From Thinopyrum elongatum (lineage: Eukaryota; Streptophyta; Magnoliopsida; Poales; Poaceae): a DNA stretch of 64,000 bases. Below are positions 35,418 through 47,652 of this stretch, piece after piece; within the stretch, counting starts at the first letter, position 1, and each line of letters opens with the position of its first letter. The stretch is taken from contig CM022301.1 of NCBI GenBank assembly GCA_011799875.1, positions 90,043,667 to 90,107,666 on the forward strand, read 5' to 3'. Made by a program: the position numbers and the translations under genes. The notes beneath the pieces are model-generated. The model worked only from the letters and a program-made list of their open reading frames with translations. It searched no databases and was not told where the DNA came from.

Positions 35418-36717
35418 GGCAGGAGCCTCCGCGCTTCCTTGCTAGGGTTGCTGTATTCACACACTCTCATCCTCTTCAGATCTAAACAAGATAGCGGTGG
35501 TCACACTGCCTTTCTATCCTCACCGCTGGTTACAGATCCTGACGCATCCCCTCCGCCGGGGAAGGGAAGGAGGGGCAGCGTTTAGGCCGTCGCTGACGGC
35601 GAGGGAGGAAACCCACTGCCGGCCGCACCGTTATCTCTGGCCGAGCGCTGGCGCGGGAGGTCCTACGATCCCTTGGTCGCTTCCGTAGTTTCGGCGGATC
35701 CGGCCTCCCGCCCCCACTTAGCCACACCCCGACGACCTTCAGGTATATCTTACTTTGAAATCGGCCTAGTTCTACTTCCCCAGCTCGCTACGTCGCTGCA
35801 TGCGCATCATTTTCTACCTCTCAGCCCCCCACGTAGCTAGGCTCGATCGGATTGTCCAAGGCCACCTAATTTTTTGTTGTTGTTAGAGGTAAAGCTACTT
35901 CATGGAGTCGAATCTTGTAGTACTTGGTTCAAACAGGATAGAAAGGGGGAAACGATGTAGTATGTACATACGACTTGGTACAAACACGAAAGAAAGGGGC
36001 TGAAAGTAGTACAGACTGTCCATCCAACCGATCTCTTAGTCGAAAACGGAAATAAAGGTGAAACGCTTTACACAATGGTATGGCCAGGACTAGATCTGCT
36101 ATCCACACATACGAATAGGTGGCTAAAGTGAACAAAGATGAGACCAACCCAGATATGTTGCCTGGATGTTTGTTTCTCGGGGCAACAAACTCTGAATCAC
36201 CACTTTATGCCCCGGTTTAGGTACATGGTGCTGGACTGCTGGTGCACCCACTGTCCCATGTCCTTAGAGCAACTTATTTAGATGTTCTTAATCTAATGCC
36301 CCTGGTAAAATGAAGCCATTCCACTGTTACAAGTCATCACAAGTTTAACCAATTGTTTTTGCCAGTAATTGTTTGAGACTCTGATTGTTTCCTTTGTAGC
36401 TTTTTGTGCAAATAGGAATATACATTTCACCTCGATGCTATTGCGACCTTTTGGTGCACTGCATAAAAATCACTTCTTTTTAACTGGAATGTCACACCGG
36501 AACCGTTGGTTGATTTCAGTAGAACTGCACAACTGGAGATTTGTGTTCCAATCTTCATCCTCCATATTGGCACCCTAACCTTCCCTTAGGTAAGAATGAT
36601 ATTTAATGCTTGTGTTCACCTCTATTTTGCAACTGCCATGAGAAAATAATGCTATTGTTTACTAGTAGACTTGTACTCCCTCACTAACAAAACCAAATCT
36701 GACATTGAAGGCCAATC

Positions 36718-36822
36718 ATGTACTTGGTTTCGCCAATTGGTGAGGAGAAAGAGAAACAGACCAAGAAGAGGAAGAAAAAGAACAAGAAGCAGAAGAAGGA
36801 AATGAAGAAGGATCACACGCTG
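36718..36822 (+). pseudogene. lysine-rich exon candidate
   Basis: ATG 36,718 opens MYLVSPIGEEKEKQTKKRKK and continues basic for 35 codons to CTG before a GTACTA donor. The composition resembles a nuclear localisation signal. It lies upstream of the PLATZ fragment and may belong to the same captured transcript; this is not certain. Confidence 0.35.
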
Positions 36823-36989
36823 GTACTATCCTATTTTATCCTGACATCTTGCTAGTGGTATTGTATTGTTGTGTTGCTACTAGTATTAATTTACTTGAAG
36901 AAATGCACTTGTCGTACGTAGCAGAGTAGTACTAGGCTTGACGACACATCATACTAATTAACTGGATTCTGGATGCATGTGTGACCCAG

Positions 36990-37304
36990 CCCTACACGAT
37001 CAACAGTGCCAAGGTGATCTTCCTGACGCCGAGCCTCAGTCGAGGCCATTCAAGGGCTCTGGCAATGTCTGCCTCACATGTGAGACGATCCTCCAGGAGC
37101 CATTCCACTTTTGCTGCCTCTCTTGCAAGGTCATTAAACAATTAGGAGTATTAAGCAGCACTAATTAATCGCTGCCTAATTGTCCTATCGGAATTAAACA
37201 AATCTTTAGTAGCACCTCATGCTGAATCATGTATGTGTGTGTGTGTGCAGGTGGACCATGTGGTGGTGGAGCCTGGAGGGGATCTTAGCAGTGTCATGAG
37301 ATAG
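36990..37304 (+). pseudogene. PLATZ transcription factor fragment, two exons, frameshifted
   Basis: Exon 36,990-37,129 follows an ACCCAG acceptor and encodes PYTINSAKVIFLTP, then, in another frame, EPQSRPFKGSGNVCLTC and ILQEPFHFCCLSCK. Exon 37,251-37,304, after a (GT)n-CAG acceptor, encodes VDHVVVEPGGDLSSVMR and a stop. This is the C-terminal half of the plant PLATZ domain (INSAKV.FL..RPQSRP.KG, then paired cysteines that bind zinc). PLATZ proteins are nuclear, A/T-rich DNA-binding repressors. The N-terminal zinc-binding part is absent and a one- or two-base shift near 37,032-37,045 breaks the frame, so it is a captured, non-functional piece. Confidence 0.8.
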
Positions 37305-39066
37305 TAATGCTATTGTTTTGCATCTCAATTTATTGCCACTGGTTCAATGAGCCAATGTTTTGCTACTGTATTGTCATCATGCTTTAATGCTATTGTTAAA
37401 CTAATATGTTATTGTCTTTCTATCCTTCCTCACTAAGCTAATGAAGGTTTCACCTTGTTCCTACTTGTGCAAACAGGTATCATGCTGTGTCATTCATACA
37501 TTTTAGTGGAACTGCATAAGAGGATACAATGAACTGTATCCCAGCCAGTGCTTTAACTCAGCTGGAAGTTCTTGATAATCTCTCAATATAATCTCAGCAC
37601 TGGTAAACATGAGTGATGTCAACCGTACATTGGAAGTGCACAAAAATATGTACTATTGAATGATTCTAGTCAGTGATTTATCTTCTCTTCTGGGACTAGT
37701 TGAATAAGCTTCCTTGCTCAGGTTGGTACCGGCCTAAGGCCTTCATCTGGACTAGTGTGTTGTCATCTCTATTTGTATCGTGCTACTGTTTTGCTACTGT
37801 CATGAGAAAGTCCTTTATCTTTGCATGTTAAATCTTTGCAAGCTATGATACATGGCAATGCTTTGAGTGTTGAGCTAATTGGCACTGATAATATAAACTA
37901 ATACCTCTCTTTAAGCAAGGCTACTATGTTGCTAACTTTACCCATTAGGATAATGAGGATGCTTCTATTTGTTAGTGTATGTTTCATCAACTAGTGCCAC
38001 CATTACAGTAATCTCACTTTCTCAATATATGTGCCAACAGGGATGCTCGATTTCAGTTGAACTGCACAAAAACTTTGGGTGGTTCATTGCCTCGACTGCC
38101 TCGTTCCTTTCCTGTCAATGGCTTATCTCAGTTTCCAGTCAAAGGAAGCACTAATTGATATGCTTCCTCACACAGGTTGGTACCGGTCTTCATCCTGATT
38201 ATTGTGCTTCTCATATCTAATGGTAATTTTGTATTGTGCTACTGTTGGCCGATTTCATAAAGTAGTAACTTGTGAGCCTAAACTCGCAGGCAAATCGTTA
38301 CATTGGCCGATTTCAGTAGAACTACACAAAAAGATCAGATGGACAGATACTTATGCTGCTACTTTGTACTCGCAAGTTCACTCAGACAAGCATCGATATT
38401 GACAAGAAGAAGTGCCAGAGTGAACGCCAAAAATATTGCTTGGTGCATAGCCCTGAAAAACGCAGTCCAGTCTTTGGTCCCAATCTGCACTTTTCGGTTA
38501 TCGGCTCGTATGCTGGTAGCGAACTGTATGCCATGGAGTCTGAAGATTCCAGACAAGTTAGTAGACGCATATATTCATATGGCACTTAACTAGTCTGCAT
38601 GCCTGTGATGCTCCATTTTAGTTGAAGTGCACAAAAACTTTGGGTGGTTCATTTTGTCGACAGCCTTGTTTGTTGTCTGCAATGTAGATTTTTGGCGAGA
38701 TACATGACAAAGATGGGCCAGTAAATTAGTTGGATGAAAGTAGTGGCCAAGTTGCTCAAACCTCTTGCGGCGTCAAGGCCACTATCATGAGGATAAACCT
38801 ACAAGCAAACTTCAGATAGTCTGTGCTGTCTCTTATGTACTCAAAAGTTTGCTCAGACAAGCATTAATTATACCAAGAAGTACCACCAAGTGAAAGTAGT
38901 TGGATGAAAGTAGTGGCCAAGTTGCTCAAACCTCTCACGGCATCAAGGCCACTATCATGAGGATAAACCTACAAGAAAAGTTCAGATGGTCTCTGCTGCC
39001 TCTTATGTACTCGAAAGTTTCTCAGACAAGCATTAATTTTAGCAAGAAGTACAATTGAGTGAACAT
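37305..39066 (+). repeat. duplicated segments including a 170-bp tandem pair
   Basis: Bases 38,727-38,896 are repeated at 38,897-39,066 (TAGTTGGATGAAAGTAGTGG; GGCCACTATCATGAGGATAA). A motif TTTCAGTTGAACTGCACAAA with AACTTTGGGTGGTTCATT occurs near 38,050 and 38,612, with looser copies at 36,512, 37,500 and 38,304. No coding frame stands out. Confidence 0.75.
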
Positions 39067-41020
39067 CACTTGCCCGTCTGTACCGTAGGTGATTAATGTG
39101 TGTCGATGGATGATATTGGCTGTGTTCTCTCAATCATTTGGATGCGTAAACATGCTGAACTTGTGTATATCTGAATCTTCTGTGAATGTTAGCTATGAAT
39201 ATTGGCTTGTGATCTAAGTATGAATCATTTGGATGCATAGGCATGCTGAACTTGTCTATACATGAAATTTTTGAGTTGTTGATTGCCAATGTTGGCTATG
39301 AATATGAACGTAACCTGTGAACCTGAGTTTGACCTGAATGTTTACCTTTTCTGTTGTACTTGTGTGTGAACAGTTAGAATATACAAGCAAGATGCCCACG
39401 CGTTGCATGGAACATCAAGATGCATTTGTATGAGTAGTTTATCTTGTGGGAGAAAAGGATGAATGAGGGAAGGCCTTATTTGCAAATGTGGAGAGGGGTG
39501 TGGGTATCTTTTTGCAAAATTGCCATAGTTTCCTTCCTATCCGTCAGATATAAATCAGACGGCCTATATTGCAGGATGGCAGGCACACCATCATCACCAA
39601 CTCTGTTTTTTTATAAGAGTAGAGAAGTAGAGATACTGTGGGATTGTGACGTGTGAGCGTCACACGGCACACCTTCGTTCCGAGAAGAATGGCACCTGCT
39701 GGTTAGGGTAGCAATGACGTGTGAGCTCCTTTTTTATCTTTTTGCTCAGTCTCCCCCCCTTCCCGCTCAACCCCCGCCATAATGTTTTCGGCCGAAAAAA
39801 CAAACATAATACTGCATTGTTTTTGGGCCTTGATCAAAAATCAAGTGCTGCTTTCTGTAGGTTGGCCCGCCTAGCAAATGGGTTGCTGGTCCTCCATGGA
39901 CAGGTAGGTTAAAAATACAAGTTGTATCGTGCAGAGGCAAGTAAAAAAATACGCCATCGAGAACCATCCACTGAAAAGAATAATTCGCGTCTGATGTGCT
40001 TCTTCAGTCTTCCCTCTGGTTGTTCTCCCGCCGCCCAAACCAGCAGCGCGGCCGAACTGCCTGCTGCCGCTCAGGGGTTGGTGGCGCTGCCTCGCGTCCT
40101 GCCCCCCGCCCCCTCTTAAATCCACGGGTTTGTCAGCCTAGTCAATAAATGTTTTTTTACAATGAAGACTGTCATTGGGGAGCTGTTTTTAGGGGTATCG
40201 GGGATCTAGCAGTAGCAGGTACCATATTTTTCAGAGGGCAAACTAGTATTAGGTCGGCCTAGGTTATGTTATTTCACATGCGCAGCCCACGACATAGCGA
40301 GACCGTGGTTTCAACTTAATTTTTTGAGGTCCATCATGTATGTACCGGCCTATGGGACTCTCAGCCTAGGTTTTATTTTTTCTTAAACATCGGCAACCCA
40401 ATCTATCTTTTTATAACAAAACGCAGATCACTATTCTATTTTTCTATATATAAGAATAAGAATGCCGGGTCCAATTTATGTTTTCCTTTCTAACCACTAT
40501 ATATATATATATATATTTATATTATTATTATTATCGTAAATTTAATTGAAACTTATATATACATTATAAAAACATCCCACATCTGATCAACTTATAAAAA
40601 TTTATGTTTAACAGAAGTTGGCAACTGAAATCGTGGTTAAGGCAACGAAAATCCTGGTGATTGCTCGCAAAAGTTGCGAAGATTTAAGGACCGATGTAAT
40701 AATAACGCGCTCATTTTTCCTTTGAGAAATAACTCGCTAATTAGCTAAATTTATATATAATAAAATGTCCACCTCCCGTTTATTTTTTGATACTAATTTT
40801 ACCGTCTTACCTATCAATTTATTTACAACAAGCCCAGCAAATTCGTGTATTTCAAGAAAGTGCAAATCTACTGTGATTTCTTAGAAAAAAAATTAAATGG
40901 GCCGCATTGACGCTACATTATTTGTTCACCCAGCAAATTGACTGTAAATTCTGGAAAATATGGGTTAAATATGTTTCTCTCCAAAAAAAGGGTTAAATAT
41001 GTTCTGCATTTTTGTAGGCT
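39067..41020. other. non-coding part of E
   Basis: No gene is seen. Bases 39,380-39,630 look like the end of a repeat common in cereal genomes (GATGCCCACGCGTTGCATGG, ending TATAAGAGTAGAGAAG); I cannot classify it. A short (AT)n run lies at about 40,498-40,516. Confidence 0.4.
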
Positions 41021-41021
41021 A

Positions 41022-42520
41022 ACGTGTGGGCCAATAGGTCGAAGCCTACGCAAGGCGTTGTCAACTTAGTCAACAAATGATTCTGACAACCACAGCCGGA
41101 TTTATATCCAACGGCCAGCATGCATCTACAATCTCTCGTCTTCTTCCTCCAGCGCCGCCGGGACCGCCTGCTCCGGCCTCCGGTGGCTAGTGGCTCTGCT
41201 TAGCACGCATCGCTGTGAAGCGCTACCCCACCGCCGGCCAGGCTATCCTTCCAGCCCTGCACACCTCCTGTTATTCTCCACCGACTGCAGCCCCACGCCG
41301 CACCAGAGGCAGTTAACCCTCGTACTCCTCTCCATCTGCGACTCCACTACCGCGTCTTCCCATCTCCGGCTCGTTCTCGTCCGGGGCCTCGCCTTCGTCC
41401 ACCGCCTTGGCGCGCTCGGCACTGCGTAGTCAACATGGTCAACAAACGAGAGTCATCGGAGGAGGACAGTACGTGGAGAGGCTGACAGTGGGGACGCACC
41501 TGTTCATGGACGCACGCATGCAACTGGCTCCTTATTAGGCCGGAAAAACACTATTCCTCCCCCTGACAGCTTGGACCCACCAGCTACATCTTCGCACGCA
41601 AGCAAGTGCGTCCTTATTACACGGAAAAAAATGTTTTCTCTCCCGAACAGCTGGGACCCAGCAGCTAAATCTTCGCACGCAAGGAAGTGCCTCTGTATTA
41701 TGGGCAAAACAAATTATTCCTCCCCCTGACAGCTAGGACCCACCAGCTAGATCTTCGCACGCAAGGAGTCTGACATGTGGGCCATTAGGTCGCCTATGGA
41801 AGGCGTTGTCAAATTAGTCAACAAAATGATTCTGACATCTGTAGTCGTTGGATGTACATCGAACAGCCGCAGGCATGCATCTTAAATCTCTCATCTTCTT
41901 CCTCCAGCACCGGCGGGACCTCCTGCTCCCGCCTCCGGCGGCCCGCAGCGCTACTTCGCACACCTCACTGCGAAGCGCTACACCACCGCCGGCCAGGCCA
42001 TCCCTCCACCCCTCCTGTTATTCTCCGCCGACTGCAGCCCCAGGCCGCACTGAACAAGTCAACCCTCGTATGTCGTACTCCTCTCAGGCTGCGACTCCAC
42101 TGCCGCATCTTCCCCATCTCCGGGTCATTCCCGTCCGGGGCCTCGCCGTCGTCCACCGCCTTGGTGCGCTCGGTGCGGCGTGGTCAACATGGTCAACAAA
42201 CGAGAGTCATCGGAAGAGGACTGTACATGGAGAGCCTGACAGTGGGGACGCACCAGGTCCATGGACGCACGTATGCAACCGCCTCCTTATTACGCGAAAA
42301 TAAAATTAATCCTTCCCCTGAAAGCTGGGACCCACCACGTATATCTTCGCAAGGAAGGAAGTGCCTCCTTATTCCTGCCCCTGACAACTGGGACCCATCG
42401 ACAACATCTTTGCACGCAAGGAAGTGCCTCCTTATTACGGGAAAAAATTATATGATTCCGCCCCTGACCACTGGGACCCGCCAGCTATATATTCGCACTC
42501 CAGGAAGTGCCTTCTTGTCC
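41022..42520 (+). repeat. 749-bp tandem duplication plus 75-80-bp repeats, 3' subterminal E
   Basis: AAGGCGTTGTCAA at 41,052 and 41,800 marks two copies of a block that includes TCTTCTTCCTCCAGC, CACCGCCGGCCAGGC and TCAACATGGTCAACAAACGA. Inside and after it, CTGACAGCTGGGACCCACC with CTTCGCACGCAAG recurs at least six times (about 41,565 to 42,530). Proline- and arginine-rich frames here follow from the repeat and are not genes. Confidence 0.8.
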
Positions 42521-42742
42521 TCCCTGACAGCTGGGACCCACCCGATCGAAGCGTACATAGCATTGTCTGTAAACATACCGGTCGATCGGTCTGTCTGCCA
42601 CGATGAACCGTGGCCGAGTAAGGAGCTGTAGCAGTTCGGGCAGTCCCGTCTAAATCCTGTACACATACGATAGCTACGCTACAAAAAAGACGGCCACGTA
42701 TGTACATACGGGTGTGGTATCGAACGCGTACAGCGATGGCAT

Positions 42743-44362
42743 TGATAACCCACAAGTGTAGGGGATCGTTTGTCGCCTTCTTCGATAAATAAGAGTGTCG
42801 AACCCAACGAGGAGCTAAAGGTAGAACAAATATTCCCTCAAGTTCTATCGACCACAGATACAACTCTACGCACACTTGCCGTTTGCTTTATCGAAAACAA
42901 GTATGAAACTATTTTGCAAGAATAAAACTACGAGTACTTTGCGAGAATAAAACTACGAATAAATTGCAAGGTAATAAAAGTGGATAGCTTTTATCAACAA
43001 GAAAGTCATTTGTCCCTAGGCAATCGATAACAAGTACCGGTAATCATTCTTGTAATTTTATATGAGGGAGAGGCATGAGCTAACATACTTTCTCTACTTG
43101 GATCATATGCACTTATGATTGGACCCCTAGCAAGCATCCGCAACTATGAAAGATCATTAAGGTCATGAAACCCAACCATAGCATTAAGTATCAAGTCCTC
43201 TTTATCCCATACGCAACAACCCACTTACTCGGATTTAAGCTTCTGTCACTCTCGCAACCCACCATAAGCGAATCATGAACATATTGCAACACCCTACAGC
43301 GGGGATCCCTCCATTTGCGCAAGACGGAGGGCACCAGAGGATAGCACCATAAATAAAATATACAATCATACCAACCAAGATCACGATTAACCCACAGGAC
43401 AAAACGGATCTACTCAAACATCATAGGATAACCATAGATCATTGGGAAATAATATATGGAGTTGAGCACCATGTTTAAGTAGAGATTATAGTGGGGAGAA
43501 GGGGTGTTACACCGCTGCATAGAGGGGGAGAAAATTGGTGTTGATGGTAGCAAGATTGTTGATGTAGATCGCCGTCACAATCCTCGCCCCGGCGGCACTC
43601 CGGCGCCACCGGGAGAGAGGGGGAGAGAGCCCCCCTCCTTCTTCTTATTACTTGGACTCCCCCCTAGATGGGAGGAGAGTTCCCCCTCTGGTCCATGTCC
43701 ACCAAGACGGCGGAGGAGCGAGAGCCCCTCCGAGATTGGATCTCCCTCTCTGTTCTCTTCTGTTTCGCGTTCCGCAGATCTGGCCCTTCACGGTTTCTTA
43801 AATTCCCAGAGATCCGTAACTCCTATTGCGCTGAATTTTTTACTCCAATCTCGGAGGGGCTATCGAAGGAGCGAGAGCCCCTCCGAGATTGGATCTCCCT
43901 CTCTGTTCTCTTATGTTTCGCGTTCCCCAGATCTGGCTTCACGGTTTCTTAAATTCCCAGAGATCCATAACTCCTATTGCGCTGAAATTTTTACACGATT
44001 TTTTCCATAAATTATCTTTCTTGCACAAGAATAAGGGCCCACAAGGTACCTGGGTGCGCCAGGGGGTGCCCAGCGCACCCTGGTGGGTTTTGGTCACTGT
44101 GGGCCCCCGTTTGCGTTGATTCCACCTCCCAAAAATCATAAATATTCCAAAATAATTCTCCGTAAATTTTTATCGCGTTTGGACTTCATTTGATATGGAT
44201 TTTCTGCGAAACAAAAAATATGCAACAGACAGGAACTGGCACTAGGAACTGGATCAATAGGTTAGTCCAATAAATCATATAAAAAGTTGCCAAAAATATG
44301 TGAAAGTTGTATAATATTGGCATGAAACAATCAAAAATTATAGATACGACGGAGACGTATCA
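42743..44362 (-). repeat. 3' LTR of element B (low-coordinate copy)
   Basis: The plus-strand text runs TGATAACCCACAAGTGTAGG to GACGGAGACGTATCA. It carries an extra 153-bp tandem duplication (43,716-43,868 and 43,869-44,021; GAGCGAGAGCCCCTCCGAGA) that the other LTR lacks. Next to it (44,363-44,376) is the complement of the polypurine site AAGCTTGGGGATGC, so this is the 3' LTR of a minus-strand element. Confidence 0.92.
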
Positions 44363-45668
44363 GCATCCCCAAGCTTAATTCCTGCTCATCCTCGAGTAGG
44401 TAAATGATAAAAAAGATAATTTTTGATGTGGAATGCTACCTAGCATAAACTTGATCATATGTCTAATCATGGCATGAATATTAAGACACGAGTGATTCAA
44501 AGCAATAGTCTATAATTTGACATAAAGACATTAATACTCTGGCATCCCAACAAACAATCGTGTCTTTAAAAATATCAACGCAAAAGAAAGCTATCCCTAC
44601 AAAATCATATAGTCTTGTCATGCTCTGTCTTCTTAACACAAAGTATTTATCATGCACAACCCCGATGACAAGCCGAGCAATTGGTTCATACTTTTTAATG
44701 CGCTTCAGCTTTTTCAACCCTCACGCAATACATGAGTGCAAGCCATGGATATAGTACTATATGTGCAATAGAGTATGATGATAGGGGTAAATATTGAGAA
44801 GACAAAAAAAGTAAGAAAGTCTCACATCAACACGGCTTAACCAACGGGCTATGGAGATGCCCATCAATTGATATCAATGCGAGGAGTAGGGATTGCCATG
44901 CAACGAATGCACTAAGAGCTATAAGTGCATGAAAGCTCCACATGAAAACTAAGTTGGTGTGCATCTAATCCTATAATGAAAATTTCCCACTAGTATATGA
45001 AACTGACAACATAGGAGACTCCCCATTTGAAAAACATGGTGCTACTTTGAAGCACAAGTGTGGAACTAGCATGCCCCTTCTCTCTTTTTATTTTTATTTT
45101 TCTTTTTTTTTCTTTTTTTTTCTTTTTTTTCTTTTTTTCTTTTTTCCCTCTCAATGTCCGGAGTCTCATCCCGAATTGTGGGGGAATCATAGTCTCCATC
45201 CTCCTTTCCTCACTGGGGCAATGCTCTAATATTGAATAATGATGATCATCACACTTCTATTTACTTATAACTCAAAAGAAATAAAAATTACAACTCAATA
45301 CCTAGAACAAAGTATGACTCTATATGAATGCCTCTGGCAGTGTACCAGGATGTGCAATGATCTAGCATAACAACGATATCAAAAAACGGACAAGCCATGG
45401 AAATATCATGCTAGCTATCTTACGATCATGCAAAGCAATATGACCATGAATGCTCAAGTCATCAAAACGGAGGCGGTGGAAGTTGCATGGCAATATATCT
45501 CGGAATGGCTATGGAAAGGCCATAATAGGTAGGTATGGTGGCTGTTTTGAGGAAGATATAATAAGGCTTATGTGTGATAGAGCGTATCATATCACGGGGT
45601 TTGGATGCACCTACGAAGTTTGCACCACATCTCGAGGTGAGAAAGGGCAATGCACGGTACCGTAGAGG
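44363..45668 (-). other. internal non-coding region of B, 3' side
   Basis: Reverse-complement collinear with about 1,200-2,477 of element A, including a T/C tract at 45,083-45,150 that corresponds to the A/G tract of A. Ends at the AGG target site of CACTA D. No coding frame. Confidence 0.75.
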
Positions 45669-45700
45669 CACTACTGGAATTAGCTTATTTGCCATCTGCC
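45669..45700 (+). repeat. 5' terminal inverted repeat of CACTA D
   Basis: CACTACTGGAATTAGCTTAT and the next dozen bases match the reverse complement of 56,507-56,538 with about five differences in 32. AGG precedes it (45,666-45,668). Confidence 0.93.
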
Positions 45701-45769
45701 AATTCTTTGCCGTCCGCTTATATAAAACAGACACTAATGAGCTACTTAGAAAAAACCTAACGGCCCCCC

Positions 45770-45800
45770 TCTTTGCCGTCTGCTAGCGGACGGCAAAGGA
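45770..45800. repeat. 5' subterminal palindrome of CACTA D
   Basis: TTTGCCGTCTGC and GCGGACGGCAAAG flank TA. This is the same motif as in the 3' array at 55,957-56,525, as expected for a subterminal transposase-binding site. Confidence 0.85.
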
Positions 45801-45839
45801 GCGCGGACGACAAAGAGTTGACCTAACTAACGGCCGAGC

Positions 45840-47270
45840 CCCACCCCGCCCCCCCCCCCTCTCTCTCTCTGTTTCTGTCTTCTCTCCCCGACGACGCACC
45901 GCCAACCGCCGCCGCCCACCCGCCACCAAGCCACCCGCTCGCCGCCGCCCACCACCCCCGCGCCGCCTGCCCCCTTGCCCCCGCCACACCCCGCCCCCCC
46001 TCAACCCCTTCGTTACTCGCCGACCACCGCCTGCTCCCCTTCCCCCGACCACAGCCCCGCCCCCCTTGCCCCACCACCCCACCACCCCCCCCCCCCTTGC
46101 CCTCGCCCCTCGCCCCGCACCCCTCCCCTGCGGCGCCCCACCTCCACCTCCCCGCCCTCCCACCCCTTCCACGTCAGCCAGCCCGCCGCGGCCTCCGCCT
46201 TCCCCGTCATCCACCCCCCCCCCCTCCCTGCTTCCCTTCCCCGTCCCTTCCCCCCTCCTCCGCCTCCCCTCCCACCCCACCTCCTCCTCCACAGCCGTCC
46301 CTCCCATCCACCGCCCCCCGCGCCTCCTCCACCGGCGATCCCCTGCAGGTGAGTTCTTCCCCCCTTTTTTTTAGTTTATTTTTTAGTTTCTTTTAGTTTA
46401 GTTTCTGTTTAAGTTTTAGTTTTAGTTTATTTTAGTTTAGTTTATTTTAGTTAGTTTTAGTTTTAGTTTAGAAGAAGAAGAAGAGTAAAGGAGGAAGGGA
46501 GGAAGAGGGGGGGAGAAGAAGAAATCCGCCGCAATAGCAGCTCCGAACCGAAGAACCAGACCCAAGCCGCTAGACGCAGCACAAGCCGCAATGATCTCAG
46601 AGCCAAGCCTCCAGAAGGCTAGCCGAAGTCTCGAAGGGAGAGGGACATTTTTCTCTTTTTGCTCTCGCCCTTTGGTTTCGCCCTTCCTCCTCCTCTTCCC
46701 TTTCTTCGTTCTCCTCCTACCCCTCAAAAAGAAGACGAGGAGATTGCGGCGAAGCATACCCGTAACCACCCTCGAACCACTCACTGAACGCCGAAGAATA
46801 AAAATCACCCTGACACCGCGTACCCCGCCCTCCCTCCCCTCCCACCTGCCCCCCCCTACCCGACACCCTTACATCACACCCCTCCCCACACTCCCTCGTA
46901 CCCCATCTACCCTCCCCGTACACCCCTGAGCTACCAGCGACACCCCGACACCCTTACACCTCCGATGGGTAAGGGTAGAAACGGTATAGGAGCCTACCCT
47001 ACCACGGACCCTTGGACACCCACACCCTACCACACCCCTACCCCTTCACCCCTACCACCCCTACCTACATCCACCCTTCTACTACCACCCCTACCCCCTA
47101 AACCCCCCCCCGCCCCAAAAAACAACCCATACTACACCACACCCCTACATACCCTTACCCACACCCCCTCCCCCTACCCACCTACACCCCCCCCTACACC
47201 CCTATCTACCCCCCCTCACCACCCTGACACCACACCACACCCCGACCCCGACCCCGACCCCAACGGGGTC
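45840..47270 (+). other. C-rich leader region of CACTA D
   Basis: Bases 45,850-46,345 are extremely C-rich on the plus strand, ending in CCCTGCAGGTGAG, a possible donor of a leader intron. Bases 46,340-46,470 are TTTTAGTTTAG repeats and 46,800-47,260 are CACCCCTAC-type low complexity. Proline-rich frames here are compositional artefacts. This is the likely promoter and leader of the transposase transcript. Confidence 0.5.
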
Positions 47271-47652
47271 ATATATTTGTGAATTATGAGTTAGGTCGTA
47301 TATTTTTCGATTTTGTTATGCAAAACATCATATATATTTGTGTTGATCGGGTGTATTTAAATGTGCAGTTGTTTCATCGCTGCGAGGGTGTGCTGTTTGA
47401 CAACCTCCCTGTGCGTTCGACGAGCTCCGCCCCTGCGTTCGTTGGTGAGCACAAATGACATCTCCTCCCCCTTCATTTGCTCTGTTCCGGTCTTCGTGCC
47501 GATGAAACTTGCTAGCTATAGGTGTCAATCATCAGTATGCGTAACCACTATGCGTCTCCCGTTCGAAAGGGTTACATCTATAAATATGCATGCATTTGCA
47601 TATTTATAATCGTGATTCTTTCGAATTGTCCAACGTTATCCTTGGACAACCT

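Noticed and set aside
39380..39630. possible Helitron 3' end (TATAAGAGTAGAG)
   Set aside because: No CTRR end with a preceding hairpin and no matching 5' TC end could be fixed by eye.
41852..42631. 259-codon open frame on the plus strand
   Set aside because: It lies in the duplicated, GC-rich subterminal repeats of E and has repeat-derived composition.
45975..46396. several proline-rich frames and glycine-rich minus frames
   Set aside because: The DNA is almost pure C with few other bases, so long frames arise by composition. It is more likely the leader of the D transcript.
46960..47260. telomere-like CACCCTA repeats
   Set aside because: The plant telomere unit CCCTAAA is not repeated in tandem; this is irregular C-rich low complexity.
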